Made by a program: the position numbers and the translations under genes | The notes under the pieces: generated by a model | Told to the model about the DNA's origin: nothing | The model's input: the letters and a program-made list of their open reading frames with translations, nothing else | The model's database searches: none | Assembly: GCA_009823395.1 (NCBI GenBank) | Contig: CM020507.1 | Coordinates: 5,821,001-5,885,000 of the forward strand | DNA: 64,000 bases | DNA from: Thamnaconus septentrionalis | Taxonomy: Eukaryota > Chordata > Actinopteri > Tetraodontiformes > Monacanthidae | Reading direction: 5' to 3' | Shown: positions 26,651 to 39,289 of the stretch, one piece after another | How the letters are laid out: the number at the start of each line of letters is the position of its first letter | How positions within the stretch are numbered: the first letter of the stretch is position 1

Positions 26651-27788
26651 TAAAGCCCCAAAACACAAACACTGTCAACTCTTGAGAAGATCCAAACAGC
26701 TACGAAACAACGTGAGCCGCATTCTTCTCCTCAACTCCAAGGGGCCAACAGAAGCAATGTGGAACAACGCACCTTGGAATTTTTCATTCATGACTTGTGG
26801 TTTTCGAGTGACTCTCAGTCGGGATATAAAGCAGCCGTGCTTTAAGCCGACTCCCATCCGCCTCCTGCTGGCTGCCAGGAGCTCAGCGGGGGTCCATCAT
26901 CATCAAAATAGATCCAAACCATCTGAGCAGGACGGGAAACGCTTCCAGATCGCAGCCCAGCGCCTGCTTTTGTTCTGCACTCGTTAGCCACTGAAGATGC
27001 AAAACAGGGAGCAGGGAAAAAAAGAAGAGAGGGAGGATGGAAGCTGGTTGGCCAGTGTGTGGAAGTAAAAAAAAAAAAAAAAAACATGCTGAAAAAACAA
27101 AAACAACAACAACGCAGATTGTTTGATCTCCTCTCATCGCTGTAAGTTACCAACAAAATGCCCCAAAGCCTGCAATCAGCTTCCAGGTCAGTTCACAGAT
27201 GAAGGATGAGAAGAAATAAGATGTGGATGATGGAGGGGGGGATAGTTGGAGGGATGGAGGGATGGAGGGGATGGGGGGGGTCTCTACAGATGTCAAGGAC
27301 TTTGACCTCCAGCAGGCAGCCGCTCACTGATCCTCAGTGACCAGATCCAACAGTCAGGATCTGCCTGCTGTCAGCCGGCGGTGATGAGTCCCAGTCTCGC
27401 ACTGACACTAACATTGTTATGAACCCAGTTCACACTCATTGGCTATTTGTGTGATGCAGCAGTAGAACAGTGTTCCTAATAGAGTGGCCAGGTGCTGTAT
27501 GTCCAGTGAAAGTACTTGACTGCGTGTCCTGACCATATGCAGCCAATCAGAGGCCACGGTTCAGCCTGATGGATTTTGTCACAGATTCTTCACTGGCTGC
27601 CAAGTTTACATGTATTGAATTATTCAGAGTGTATTAAAAATTAAGTGCTGCACAAAAATTAAACATTTATTTCCTTAAAAAAAAAAGAGGTAGTGAAATG
27701 CAATAGAGCTCCTGCAGCGCGACGAGTAAGCAAAGTGCCGATTCTCACTTGGTTCAGTTTAATTGCAGCTGTTTGGCTTCTCTCATTC

Positions 27789-27821
<33 letters not shown>

Positions 27822-27846
27822 TCTCTCCCTCTGTCTGGCTCTCTCT
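27789..27846. repeat. (TC)n microsatellite
   Basis: CT repeats with a few interruptions. Confidence 0.9.
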
Positions 27847-28049
27847 GACCTTTGCAGAGACGCGTCCATCTTTTACCCATCAGCCTCCTGCTGCTTTTCA
27901 AATTAGACTCTTCAGAAAGAGGAGAAGAAGAAGAAGAAGAGGGAGGAGGAGAGGAAGAGAAAACACTCTCCACACCCAGCAGCCTCTCACTCCCTCATCA
28001 TCATCTTATTCACTCACACATGCATAACACCCAGATTACACCCTCCTCC

Positions 28050-28051
28050 CC

Positions 28052-28112
<61 letters not shown>
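28050..28112. repeat. (CA)n microsatellite
   Basis: About 30 CA units. Confidence 0.95.
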
Positions 28113-28227
28113 GCACTTTACTTCTCCTCAGACCCCACCCCCCACCATGCATCTGCAACCGTGCACGCTTCAAGATCTGGGTCAACCATAACAGGCACCA
28201 AAATGCGTCTGCCTCTTCTCATCCCTG

Positions 28228-28235
28228 GTGTGTGT

Positions 28236-28282
<47 letters not shown>
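28228..28282. repeat. (GT)n microsatellite
   Basis: GT repeats 120 bp from the CA run at 28050-28112, in the inverse orientation. Confidence 0.95.
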
Positions 28283-28283
<1 letters not shown>

Positions 28284-28400
28284 AGGTGAAAAGTATGGGG
28301 GAAGAAACATGGGGCATGGGGGGCGTTCCACTGTTGTTTTATCAGAGATGGGGACCCATGAGGGTCGTTGGGGGGGGGTAACCAAAGAGATCTTTGTACT

Positions 28401-28403
<3 letters not shown>

Positions 28404-28437
<34 letters not shown>
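28404..28437. repeat. (GT)n microsatellite
   Basis: About 16 GT units. Confidence 0.95.
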
Positions 28438-28439
<2 letters not shown>

Positions 28440-28695
28440 TCAAACCCCTCCTGCGTGTGATAAAACATTTTTTAAAGCATACGACCTCATTGTGGCTGCG
28501 TGCGTCTGCCATATTTTGCTTGTTTGGGTTGGCGAGCGCGTGCAGGGGTCATGTGGTCGGTGGGGTCGGGGTGTGTGTGTGTGGGGGGGGATCCAGGGAG
28601 GGGTCGGGATGAGTTTTTGCGTCCCACCACCCCTCCCTCCCTGTGGCACCTCAGCGAGGTCAGCAGCGTACAGCAGCAGCTCCTGCTTGTGTAGA

Positions 28696-28697
<2 letters not shown>

Positions 28698-28725
<28 letters not shown>
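28698..28725. repeat. (TG)n microsatellite
   Basis: About 13 TG units. Confidence 0.9.
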
Positions 28726-28728
<3 letters not shown>

Positions 28729-29942
28729 GAGGGCAGGCTGGCAGATGGGGGCGGGAACTGAGTGTCTGGTCGATATCATCACGGGCCAGCGAGCCCAAAT
28801 ATCATCTGAACTGGCCCTGAACTGGGTTGTGTTTCTGGGTTAGACGGGTCGCAGCGAGGCGGAGGCGGCGAGGCCGGACGAGGTTGAAGGCAGATGGCAG
28901 GTTAATGGCAGAGACTTTAGAGGGTTTTGGCAAAGAAAGAGGAGAGAAAAGCAAAGCAAATGACAAACGAAGAGAAGGGTGGTGGGGGGAGGAGAGGATG
29001 GGGGAAGGGCAGCATCACCAGGTGTGTTTTGGATTCCTGCTGCAAGCTTTCCATGACGACCAGTGTGCAGGACGTGGCTCTCTGCTGGGCGCCACAGACC
29101 CCAGAAATATCATCATTAAAGTGAGGAGAGGTGGGAAAAGAGGAGAGAAAGTGGGAAGCGCAGAGCAACGCGTGGCGTCGGTGGAGACTGATGATGATGT
29201 CACTGCTGGATTGTTACTGCCAAATCGGAGGCCGACAGCAGCGGTGACAAACACCAGAACCTGCAAACACGCCCAAAACACAGAAGCGCTGCAAATTCAC
29301 AAGAAGGAACTGGAAGTGCACCAGGTCACTAGGGGGCACTAGACCGAGGTGAACCAACCCTGCGGGATCAGATCGGTCCCTCTTCAGACCGAGGGATGGG
29401 TGTGTTTCTCTGTACTGAGGTGGAAGAAGTTGAAGTAAAGGGAACATTTCCCCTTTAGCAACATTATTGCAAAATAACCGATCTGCGTAGCTAATGCTAG
29501 CGTGCTGGCATTTGTATTTTATCCCCTTATAATTATATTTTTGGTGCAAACTTTGGCAATAGTCAAATTAAAGTACCGTTATCATGGTGCTAATGTCAAC
29601 CACTGCAACAACTTTCTGGGAGACCTGAGGGTTGCCGTTGTATCTGACGGTGGTTAGAGAGACGACAAACCAGCTCAGTACTGAGGAGACACAGAGAGGT
29701 GGCGCCGTGGATTTACACAGCGAATGAGCGGAGACTTTGGTTGTTTTTTTGAGAGAAAGAGAGAGAGAGAGCGAGTGTGCAAAGGTTTCTAATTTGAGTT
29801 TGACCTCTCTGCACTGCACTCGTCTCTCTAACTGCCGTTAAATACAACATCTTTAGAAGCGTGTGAGATCCTTCCTTCTGTTTAAGACAGTTGTGAAGAG
29901 GAAAAGAACACAGAAAACGAAAAGCTTCCCTTCCAGCGTGTG

Positions 29943-29943
29943 T

Positions 29944-29983
<40 letters not shown>
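29943..29983. repeat. (CA)n microsatellite
   Basis: About 20 CA units. Confidence 0.95.
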
Positions 29984-29987
<4 letters not shown>

Positions 29988-30078
29988 CAAACAGGAGGAC
30001 ACGAGGTGTGTAGCTGGGCTGGTTGTGATTGACCGAGCGCTTGACGCCTGTTGGCCTTGTTGCTTTCCTTCTCAACCC

Positions 30079-30079
<1 letters not shown>

Positions 30080-30112
<33 letters not shown>
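30080..30112. repeat. (CA)n microsatellite
   Basis: About 16 CA units. Another CA/CT run lies at 30210-30246. Confidence 0.95.
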
Positions 30113-30115
<3 letters not shown>

Positions 30116-30801
30116 TGCCACCCAGCCTTGCAGACCGAGCTCCCTTCTACTGTCTGGAATTCATCAAGGTCACCCTGCCGAGCCGACGCCTACACCCCCC
30201 CCACCCAGCCACACACACACACACACACACACACTCTCTCTCTCTGTCTCTTCCTTTTCTTCTTTCTCTTCTGTCCTCTGTGACTTTGCTCCACACTTCA
30301 TCCAGCTTAATATTTTGTTTTTAGGGAAGGGGGCCAATATTTAGATCTAATGTCTTTGTTACTGTATGCAGGAGGTCGATGTGACATGGAGGGATCAGGC
30401 TGATTGATTTTAGCTGACAGGACACCAGGAGGCTTTTGGGTGGGTGGGGGGGAAGGGTGGTGGTGGTGGAGTTGGGGGCAGCGTTTGAAAAAAAAACAAA
30501 CAAAAAACATACTGGTCATTTGTTCTGTTGAGTAGCGATTTTTCTTTGATCTGTCCAGTCTTGGTCTCGATGCTCCCTGGTCTTGATGCCGTCTTGGTCT
30601 CCACTACCAAATGTGATCAAAGCCCAGTTGAGACTCGTGGCAGCGACCCCAAGTATCGACTCTGAGTCCAGAGACCAAGTTCCACCTTCTGTGGAGCCAA
30701 TCAGTGGCTGTTCTGTGGGACCTGCAGCCACCGTCGTCTGCTGAGGCCGTTTACACGTCAACTGGTAGGAATCACCTCAGAGATACAGTCTGTCACTCAC
30801 T

Positions 30802-30803
<2 letters not shown>

Positions 30804-30834
<31 letters not shown>
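30804..30834. repeat. (CA)n microsatellite
   Basis: About 15 CA units. A TG run of about 9 units follows at 30894-30911. Confidence 0.95.
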
Positions 30835-30838
<4 letters not shown>

Positions 30839-31129
30839 TGCCAATTTATGGGCATGTGAATGTGGTTATTACTGTTATTAGACTGAAAGACGTGTGTGTG
30901 TGTGTGTGTGTTGGGGAGGGGGCCCAGTTCAATCTGCCTGGTAGGACGGACGTATGCACTGTGCTCATAAATGAAGCCCCATGTATTATTCAGGCCTGCT
31001 CCTCCAGCTAATGCCTCTTAATGTGTCCAAACAGCCATAATGTACTCTGCTATCAAGGTGGCAGAGACCCCTTAACACACACATACACACACACGGACCC
31101 TATTATACACAGCGTCTTTGTCAGCCTCA

Positions 31130-31175
31130 CTCTCTCTCTCTCGCCCCCCCTCTCTCTGTCTCTCTCTCTCTCTCA
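31130..31175. repeat. (CT)n microsatellite
   Basis: Imperfect CT repeats interrupted by a C run. Confidence 0.85.
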
Positions 31176-32166
31176 AATTTCCACGTGTTCCTAATTTTCA
31201 GAAAAATCCATTTGACTTTTGATCCAAATTGAGTTGGAGCTCACACCGTCCCGACACATTTCCATCCACCGCTGCTCAATTTGTGGCTAATTCGCCGCCA
31301 TGGTGGCTGTCTGAGGCACCTCTCACTTTGCTCCTCGGTCTTCCTCCGACCCCCCCACCCCCCACCCCCATCATCAACCCCCCACCTCCCCTCCCCTGGC
31401 GTGCCAGCTTTATTTCTTGAATCGGGGGATTTGTAGCTGCGAAGCTCTGACAGCGAATCTTCCTAAGTACATAATCTTAATCAGTTTTCTGGGGAATTAA
31501 CCGGTGTGCCATCCAGAAGTAAACAGGAAATAGCAGTAATAGAGAGACTGAGGGTTGAGGTTTACTGCGGTTTACTGTTTTCGAACCATGAGTGTTTAAG
31601 GTTGATGTCAAAGTGGCTTCAAGGTTGAAAACCTTGGCCAGAAAATTTTCATAGAAGTATTGTAAGAAAAAAGCCAGCAGTAAGAAACTTAAATACCTCA
31701 AAATAAAAATATGCAAAGCTTTGTAAACTGTAAATTGGCTCTTATTCTTCCAAAGATGGTGATGACCAGTACTGCAGCCAGCCAGCTGGGGGCACTCTGG
31801 ATGTGGTAATTGTACTATTGGAGATTTTTTTTGTTTTGTTTTGTAATACAGTCAGTTTTGCCACGGCCGCGACCCACATCACACTAATGCTAAAAATGCT
31901 GATCAATTCTTCTTAACGTCAAACAGAAGCGAAAGAAGAGCACAGAAACAACCACAACAACAACAACAACACACACTGGGAACGATGACGTCTGATTGGA
32001 TACTGGGCTGGCGCTGCGCTACTAGTTTTGATTCAGAGACCTTCTGTCCGTTTTCGCAGCAGCAGGTTAAACACAGTGAAACGGCTTCGGCTCATTTTCA
32101 ACCTCATCTCTTTGTTTACATGACGCGCCAGATCCGTGTCACATTAACCCCTTTTACATGACACTG

Positions 32167-32167
<1 letters not shown>

Positions 32168-32222
<55 letters not shown>
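32168..32222. repeat. (CA)n microsatellite
   Basis: About 27 CA units. Confidence 0.95.
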
Positions 32223-32224
<2 letters not shown>

Positions 32225-32689
32225 CCCCCCTGACAATGACTCTATTCATCTCTCTCTCCCTCTCTCTTTCTACTCTCTCTGCTCTCTCACTCTCTCTGCC
32301 ACCCATCTAAACATGCTGAAGGTCAAAGACGCTGTGAGTCCCTCTGACCTGGATCCACTGCCGCTCTCCCGTTGCCCTTTAACAGCAGACTTTAGTGACT
32401 TTTCTTGTTTTGCATGGAGCCACTCAGCCTTGTGGGAGTGTCAGCGATTATCACGGCCGCGAATCACTCGCTCGGATGGGACCTGATGTCTGACATTTGC
32501 GAAGGTTCTCGGATTGGTCTCCCTTTTTTCCATTTTGTCTGTGAATTGAAATCTCTCGCCCTCTGTTGAAACAGTGCAAATAGAACTAATCCGGTCATTG
32601 GTAATGGTTCTGGTTGTTATGGTAGTAGAAATAGTAAAGCAAAGTTTTTTCTCTTTTTTTACGCGACAGCTGGTCTGAATAAAATTTTG

Positions 32690-32995
32690 TTTCGAAGCCA
32701 TAATTAAACTTAAAGTGATTGTCACATTTTGAAATTTGTCCTGCACATTTGACCCATCATCCACTGAGGGAGCGGTAGGCAGCAGCGGCGGGCAGCAGTG
32801 ATGCAGCACTCAGGAATCATTGGGTGATCTAACACCCCAAGTCCAACCCCTCAATACTGAGTGCCAAGCAGGGAGGCAGGGAGGACCATTTTTACAGTCT
32901 TTGGTACGACCTGGCCGGGGATCGAACCCACAACCTCCCAGTCTCAGGGTGGACACTCTGCCATGAGACCACTGAGCTGGTCAAGTACAGACTGG
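32690..32995 (-). mobile_element. tRNA-derived SINE, inverted
   Basis: Read on the minus strand, the copy starts with CCAGCTCAGTGGTCTCATGG (A-box-like) and has GTGGGTTCGATCCCCGGCC (a good B box) about 35 bases later, as in a tRNA-derived RNA polymerase III promoter. The body contains CACCCAATGATTCC, TGATGGGTCAAATGTGCAGG and ACAAATTTCAAAATGTGACA, followed by AATCACTTTAAG. This is a familiar fish SINE type, different from the family at 8061. Confidence 0.65.
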
Positions 32996-33527
32996 ACCTC
33001 GTTCTCTTTTTTTCTTTTGTATCTGCAGTGACGTCGCAGCTCCAAATGGAGCAAAACAACTCGAAACACCTCTGGGCCAGAGATCCATTGAGTTTCTTTT
33101 TCTTTCTTTCTTGAAAAAGGAAGCAGCTCCTCGTGTGTTGCACCGGCGCTGACTGAGCAGGATCACAACAGTGGCGTGACCTGACATCACGTCCACGCAG
33201 CCTCCAGTAGGGATGAGGAAAGGAAAAAAAATTACTTTTCTTGTTTTTCAACTGACAACATCACCTGTCACTATAATTTATGTTAAGTAGAAAGTTCCCC
33301 TCCCCCCCTTTAATTTCTACCAGTTAGTGAAACAGTGATGGTCTCCTGCCCCAACTTCTGTCCAAATGAAATTTATGAAACTCTCGGAAAGAATAAAAAT
33401 TTACCTCGACCAAAACAAACAGAAAATGTTAAAAAATATCTTTCCTCTCTTCTTCCTTTCACTTCTGCTTTCTCTCTGTCCTCAGAACACACCCTCTCGC
33501 ACCCACTGCCACCACAGACACAGACAA

Positions 33528-33528
33528 A

Positions 33529-33604
<76 letters not shown>
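33528..33604. repeat. (CA)n microsatellite
   Basis: About 38 CA units. Confidence 0.95.
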
Positions 33605-33612
<8 letters not shown>

Positions 33613-34219
33613 AAAAAGACCTTGTCAAGTTCATCTGCACAGATGAATGAACAGTTCCCCCACTTTCCCCACGTGTCAGCGTTTGCGACTCGCGGCTGGA
33701 AGCTGCGCAGGTTACAATGTGAAACTCACCAACCAGGGAGGACAAAGTGTGAGTGTGTCAGTGAGTGAGACGACTGGATGGAGAGCAAGAGTTTCAGAAA
33801 GTGACGCTGAGGTCCAGTGATTCTGCTGGTGAAAAGTTCCAGTCACTTTTTTAAATAAAGGAATTCATCTTTTTTTTAAATAAAAAAAAAAAAAGGATTC
33901 TCATGCATGCACATTTTGCACCTTCTTTCCACCCTTTCTTCTCCTTCTTCTTCTTCTTCTTCTTCTCCTTCTTCTTCTAGCGCAGCTAAGAAGGTGAGAG
34001 AAGGAGCGTTGAGAAGCCTTACCTGACTGGCTCTCCCTCTCCCAGACTCTGCCGCCGTGATCCCTCCTTCCTTCCTGCCTTCCCTCCCTCCGTCGTCGTC
34101 GCTCCGCTGCCACTTCCTGTCTTCTCTTCTCCCGCCGGCTCCTCTCTGCTCCCTCCTTTCTTCGTCCGCTCAGTTTTGCTTCAGCGCCACGGGGCGTCAC
34201 TGAGGAGGTGTTTGTCTGA

Positions 34220-34248
34220 GCGTGTGTGTGTGTGTGTGTGTGTGTGTG
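34220..34248. repeat. (GT)n microsatellite
   Basis: About 14 GT units. Confidence 0.9.
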
Positions 34249-34331
34249 GTGGATGGGTGTGGGAGGGGCAGTGGTGAGCGTCTGCTTTGTGCTGCCGGCC
34301 TGGGTGAGATCGTTGTTGCCACTGACTGACT

Positions 34332-34408
<77 letters not shown>
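34332..34408. repeat. (GA)n microsatellite
   Basis: About 38 uninterrupted GA units. Confidence 0.95.
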
Positions 34409-34410
<2 letters not shown>

Positions 34411-34719
34411 GTTCACTCACAAACACATCTCCGCTTCAGGGAAAAACCTCCCTCCTTCCCTTCCACCGTTCCCCTCTTCTCGTCTTGTCTTTTCGCACCA
34501 GATCATCAGCTCTTCTTCTTCTTTTTCTTCTTCTGCTTCTTCTTCTGCTTCTTCTTCTCCCTCTTCTTCCAATCACCTTGAAGGACTCACCCAAAATGAG
34601 ACACCACTCCCACTCCTCCGTCTCGTCGCCATCCTCTCTTCCGTCTGGATTTTCAGGTTTTCCTGCCACCAAAAGTCCCTCAAACAGGAAATGAGGAGAA
34701 AACAGCCTGAATGTCAGTT

Positions 34720-34720
<1 letters not shown>

Positions 34721-34795
<75 letters not shown>
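34721..34795. repeat. (CA)n microsatellite
   Basis: About 37 uninterrupted CA units. Confidence 0.95.
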
Positions 34796-34796
<1 letters not shown>

Positions 34797-35075
34797 CGCT
34801 TCAAGTCATCTCAGGGACAAGTCGACATTCGTTCTTTTCTGTTAAATGTATTTAAAATGCCATCAGGAAAAGTTTGGGGCAAAAAATCCTAAAATTTATA
34901 TTAAAGCGGGAAACACCTCGGTGAATTGTGTGAAGAGACAATGAGAGGAACCATGAGAATCACTTCAAGTGAACCTTCAGTTGTTTTTTCTCCACTTTGT
35001 TTTTGGGATAAACGTGGTTGTCAAATTTGCTTTTCGACTCTGAATATCTGAATGTGAACAAAGTGTGGGTGCAGG

Positions 35076-35107
35076 GAGAGAGAGCGAGAGGGAGGGAGGG
35101 AGGGAGA

Positions 35108-35170
<63 letters not shown>
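35076..35170. repeat. (GA)n microsatellite with a GGGA part
   Basis: A GGGA/GAGC stretch leads into about 30 GA units. Confidence 0.95.
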
Positions 35171-35176
<6 letters not shown>

Positions 35177-35997
35177 AGCAGTTTGTAAGAGCAAACATGG
35201 ACAAGTAAGTGGAGAAGATCCCAATCACTTCAAGCTCCAGCCAGAAGACCCCTGACTCAGTTTGCTTTAAGCCCATCATGGACCATTACAGTACAGGATG
35301 TAGATTATGACCCACTAATCTGCTGCAGATCCACACTGAGGAGGAGGCGGAGGTGGTGGGGGAGGTGGAGGAGGAGGAGGATGATTATATTTGAATATGA
35401 ACATAAACTGAACGTTAACGTGTCTCAACAATATTTCCCTGTTTAAACACTTTCCACCGTTGCTCCTGCTGTCGGCAAACACAGCAGCGTGTGCAGACAG
35501 CAGGGCCAGAAGAGCAGGAGTTGGTGCAGGAGGCTTCAGGACTGGAGGAGCTGGAGGAGCTGCAGAGTCCAAGAGCATCAGTTCACTTTTCTGGAGTTTT
35601 CTTTTTTTTTTTTTTGACTAGCTCTTCCGCTGGTGTCTGAGACAAAAGAAATATAAAAAATAATTATAATAATAACCAAGACAATTGGTACAGTGCAGTG
35701 TGAACTACACAACATGTATCATCAGCGTTTCCACAACAGTGGAAATAATAATCCTGACTGACAAACGGCTCCGATCAAGAGAACTTCCGCTGCTTTCAAC
35801 ATTTTAAAGAACTTTGGTCACGTCTGAGCCGTGAAAGCTGAGCTTGGAGTCTCGGGTTGGGTTAGTTTGGTGAAAACTTTAATTTAAAATATAAAAATTT
35901 ATTTTTTTAAATTGTCAATATATCCATATAACCAGGACATATCGGACCCAAAGACGTTTCTTCTCATCCACACGTATTAGTTAGAATAATTTATGAA

Positions 35998-36070
35998 TAT
36001 ATATATATATTTATATATATATATTTATATATATTTATATACACATATATATATATACATGTATATATAC
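35998..36070. repeat. TA-rich microsatellite
   Basis: TATATATT units with imperfect higher-order spacing. Confidence 0.85.
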
Positions 36071-37185
36071 TGTGTTGGACGTGCACATCAATGAACGTAT
36101 CATGATCAGTCTCTCATACATCATGTGTGAAAGTGTGTGTTGCAGGGTGGGGGGGGACTAAATTAAACCCCCGATGAACAAAGGGCCTATAGTGAGATTG
36201 GGAGCGTATGGAAGAGCCTCCTGTTATCAGCACAGTGCTGCTGAGGAGGTTCACTGCCCCCCCACCCCTCCACCACACCGCCTATCCCACCACCACCCCT
36301 CACACCCCCACTCTCCTCTCTGTTTTTGTTTTATTTTTGTTCTCCCAAACAAAAAGCCCCCCTGTAGAGCTGCAGGGGGCGTGCAGTGCTCATGGAGCCT
36401 CACGTCCCCCCTCCTTACCCCAACACCCCCCACCAAGACCCCTGGGAGACACTCAGCTAGCCACCTCCCCCGTCCTCCTCCTCATCCTCTTCTTCCTGCA
36501 CTCCCTCGCTCATCATCTTACATCCCTCTTCAGGTTAACCCCCCCCACACACACACACACTAGTTGTCCTCTCTCACCCATCTGTCGTCTTTTGTCTTTG
36601 TCTGTCTCTCCTGTCTTTCTTTGGCCCCGCCCAGTCGCCCACCTTCTGATGCGTCGCCTCAATAATCGACTTGTTCAAAGAAGAAGAAAAACACATCCAC
36701 TCCTCGCTCTCTTTCTTCTTCCATTACCTCCTCCACCTTCTCCTCCACCACCTCCTCCACCACCACCACTTTTCAACTCCTCCTCTTCCTCCTCCTTCTT
36801 CTCCTCCACCCTCCCAGTTTTTTTTTTACGGTGAGCAGATAAAGACACAATAAACTGAAGGGGGATCCTGGCAGTGACTCATTATATGGTTGTCAGCGCA
36901 GTTTTCTCACAGGGCTTTGTGACTGATCGCTCAGCCTCGCTGCACTCACTCTGTCCTTTCTTCTCCCGGCTAATTATCTATATTACATTCCTCATCCTCC
37001 ACAATGGCCGAGTATTTTAGCCAGAAATCCCGTCTCATTTAGCCAAGTAATGAAGTGCAAACTCTCCCTCAGCGCCGGCCGCAGATTATCGAGAACAAAT
37101 TGGGAACCTTGTCGCAGCTACTCGCAGCTAGTTGGCGCTGCGGAGGCTCAGACAAGGAATCAAGGATGTGTGTTGGTCTGTACGT

Positions 37186-37189
<4 letters not shown>

Positions 37190-37224
<35 letters not shown>
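37190..37224. repeat. (GT)n microsatellite
   Basis: About 16 GT units. Confidence 0.9.
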
Positions 37225-37231
<7 letters not shown>

Positions 37232-39104
37232 CTACCAGGTCAACTGTGAATATCAGCTATTAATAATGCATTGGGGAAGCAGGGCCTTCGAACGCCGTGC
37301 TGCCGCGAGCCTTACGAGCAAACACAGACGGGGACGACGGAGGGAATCAAACCCACAACCCTTCCAGCGTGTTCAAAGTATCAAGATTGTCACTGCTGGG
37401 GTTTTTTTTTTTGTTTTGTTTTGAAACTGTTGATGTTTTGGCAGGAGAAGATGTTGGTGCTAAAACTGCAAAACTAGAGAAGAAGAGTTGCTGGGTTCTA
37501 AACCTGGTGAAAGGTTTTGGTCTGAACCTCAGCATCCCTGGACATCTTTCTGTAGTATGTCAGTACTGCAGGAGAAAAGAGCCTTTACTGAGAATCTCTT
37601 TGTCCTAGATGCTGGTTAATTCTCCTGGTGTGGCCGTGACCCTGTGTCTCAGAGGGACAAACAGGGCGTGTTGTGTCTGCAGCTCTGGGCTTAGAGATGC
37701 TCCACTATGACGCTCCTCTGAGCCGCTGGGGCCCCGCAGGGAAGAGCAGCGAAGGAAAAGACAGACAGAATAAAGGGTTCTGGAGGTGAAGAAACAATGG
37801 AGAAGACAAGGAGAGAAGAGGTGCAGAGGTGGACGCAAGAAAACCATGAAGAGCAAGAGAGCAGAGTGAAAAAAAAGGAGCAGTGGCAAAGAGGATGGAT
37901 TCAGAGACGAGAGGGGGGAAACAGGAAGAAGGAAATAGGAAGAGGAGGAAAGATGCAAGGGCAGAAAGCATGAAAGACGTCTATACATCTATCCTGTAAT
38001 GCACTTAAGTTTTGGTACACATTCACACTTTAACCCCTAGAGGGCACTGTTGTTGCTTGGCTTGAAGGAGATGTTAATTGCACTAAGTAATGAATTTAAT
38101 AGTTTGGGGATTATTGCAGTATCCAAAAAGGGGAGCACTACTTACACGTATGGCGTAGCTCACATATGACGTGGGGAGGAACGAGAGTTCAAGCGGGAGT
38201 TTGACGGTTGTCGGTTGAGCACAGTGTTGTGCAAAGACAAACCTTGCCATTCTTGTCAATAAACCTTCACAGTTCCGTCAACCTGTTGCGCTTGCAAACC
38301 AGTTTGAGAGCCCCGACGATGGGGAACAAAAGTGGAAAATGTGAACTTTATGGAGCCACATCCAGATACAAGCTGCAGCTGACTGCTCATTAAGAGACCA
38401 TCTCATCCAAGAGCTGCAACTCACAATATAATCCACCATTTAAAAAAAAAAAAAAAATTATTTCAAACATGCAAGTTTGACAAGGTTTTCTAACTGCTAC
38501 TAAACAATTCCTGAACATAAAATAACATTGAAATAAAATTCAAAGAAGTAAAATCATTAAAACAGGAAAAATCAGAAAAGAAAATAAGTGACCTATTTGA
38601 AAAGGAGTGAGAAGAAATAAACAAAATAACCTCTCAGTTAAACTAGTTGGCCTGTCAAAACAAACAAACTAAAAAAAAAAGAAAAAAGAAAAATCAAACA
38701 GAAAATCTTATTTGTGTTTCTCAGGTTGCGGCTGTTCAGATGGACCTTAAATGAGGTTTAAAAATCAAAATACTAAATCCAGCAGTTTGGTCTGCAGACC
38801 CTCCCCCTCCAAACAACTTGAACTAATTCAATTGCTGGCGATGATAGAAGCAGCAGGTTTAGTTTGACACAGGAGATGCAGTGGTGCCCGAGTGGAGGCT
38901 TCACTTTGCTTTAATGAGACACGACTTTGCAGAGACGTCACGGCCTCCACACAGACGGACAAGCTGGTGGGAGTTGATAAACGGTGTCAGGAAATAAGGC
39001 AGCGGGGCTGCTTTTGGTCCCCCAGTCTGGCTCCAAAGAGGATTTGGTCAAGATCCTGTTTCCCCTTCCTCACTCGTCAATTAGCGAACATGTTGATGTC
39101 AGCA

Positions 39105-39157
39105 GCATAGCATAGCATAGCATAGCATAGCATAGCATAGCATAGCATAGCATAGCA
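39105..39157. repeat. (CATAG)n microsatellite
   Basis: About 10 perfect 5-bp units (AGCAT/CATAG phase). Confidence 0.95.
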
Positions 39158-39289
39158 GCTGCACAGAACACTGGGCGGGAGGGAGACGGGGCGCCCGGGG
39201 GAACTAATGTTTTCACGTCGGAACTTTTTTCACGGCGGAACAATTAACAAAAAGTGTTCAGTATGTTGTAGCTAAGAATAACGCTGCTC

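Noticed and set aside
28827..29342. Open frame of 171 codons
   Set aside because: Arg/Lys/Gly-rich translation of purine-biased DNA with no domain and no splice or promoter support.
36174..36834. Pro/His/Leu-rich open frames up to 208 codons
   Set aside because: Product of pyrimidine-rich low-complexity sequence (CCT/CAC runs).
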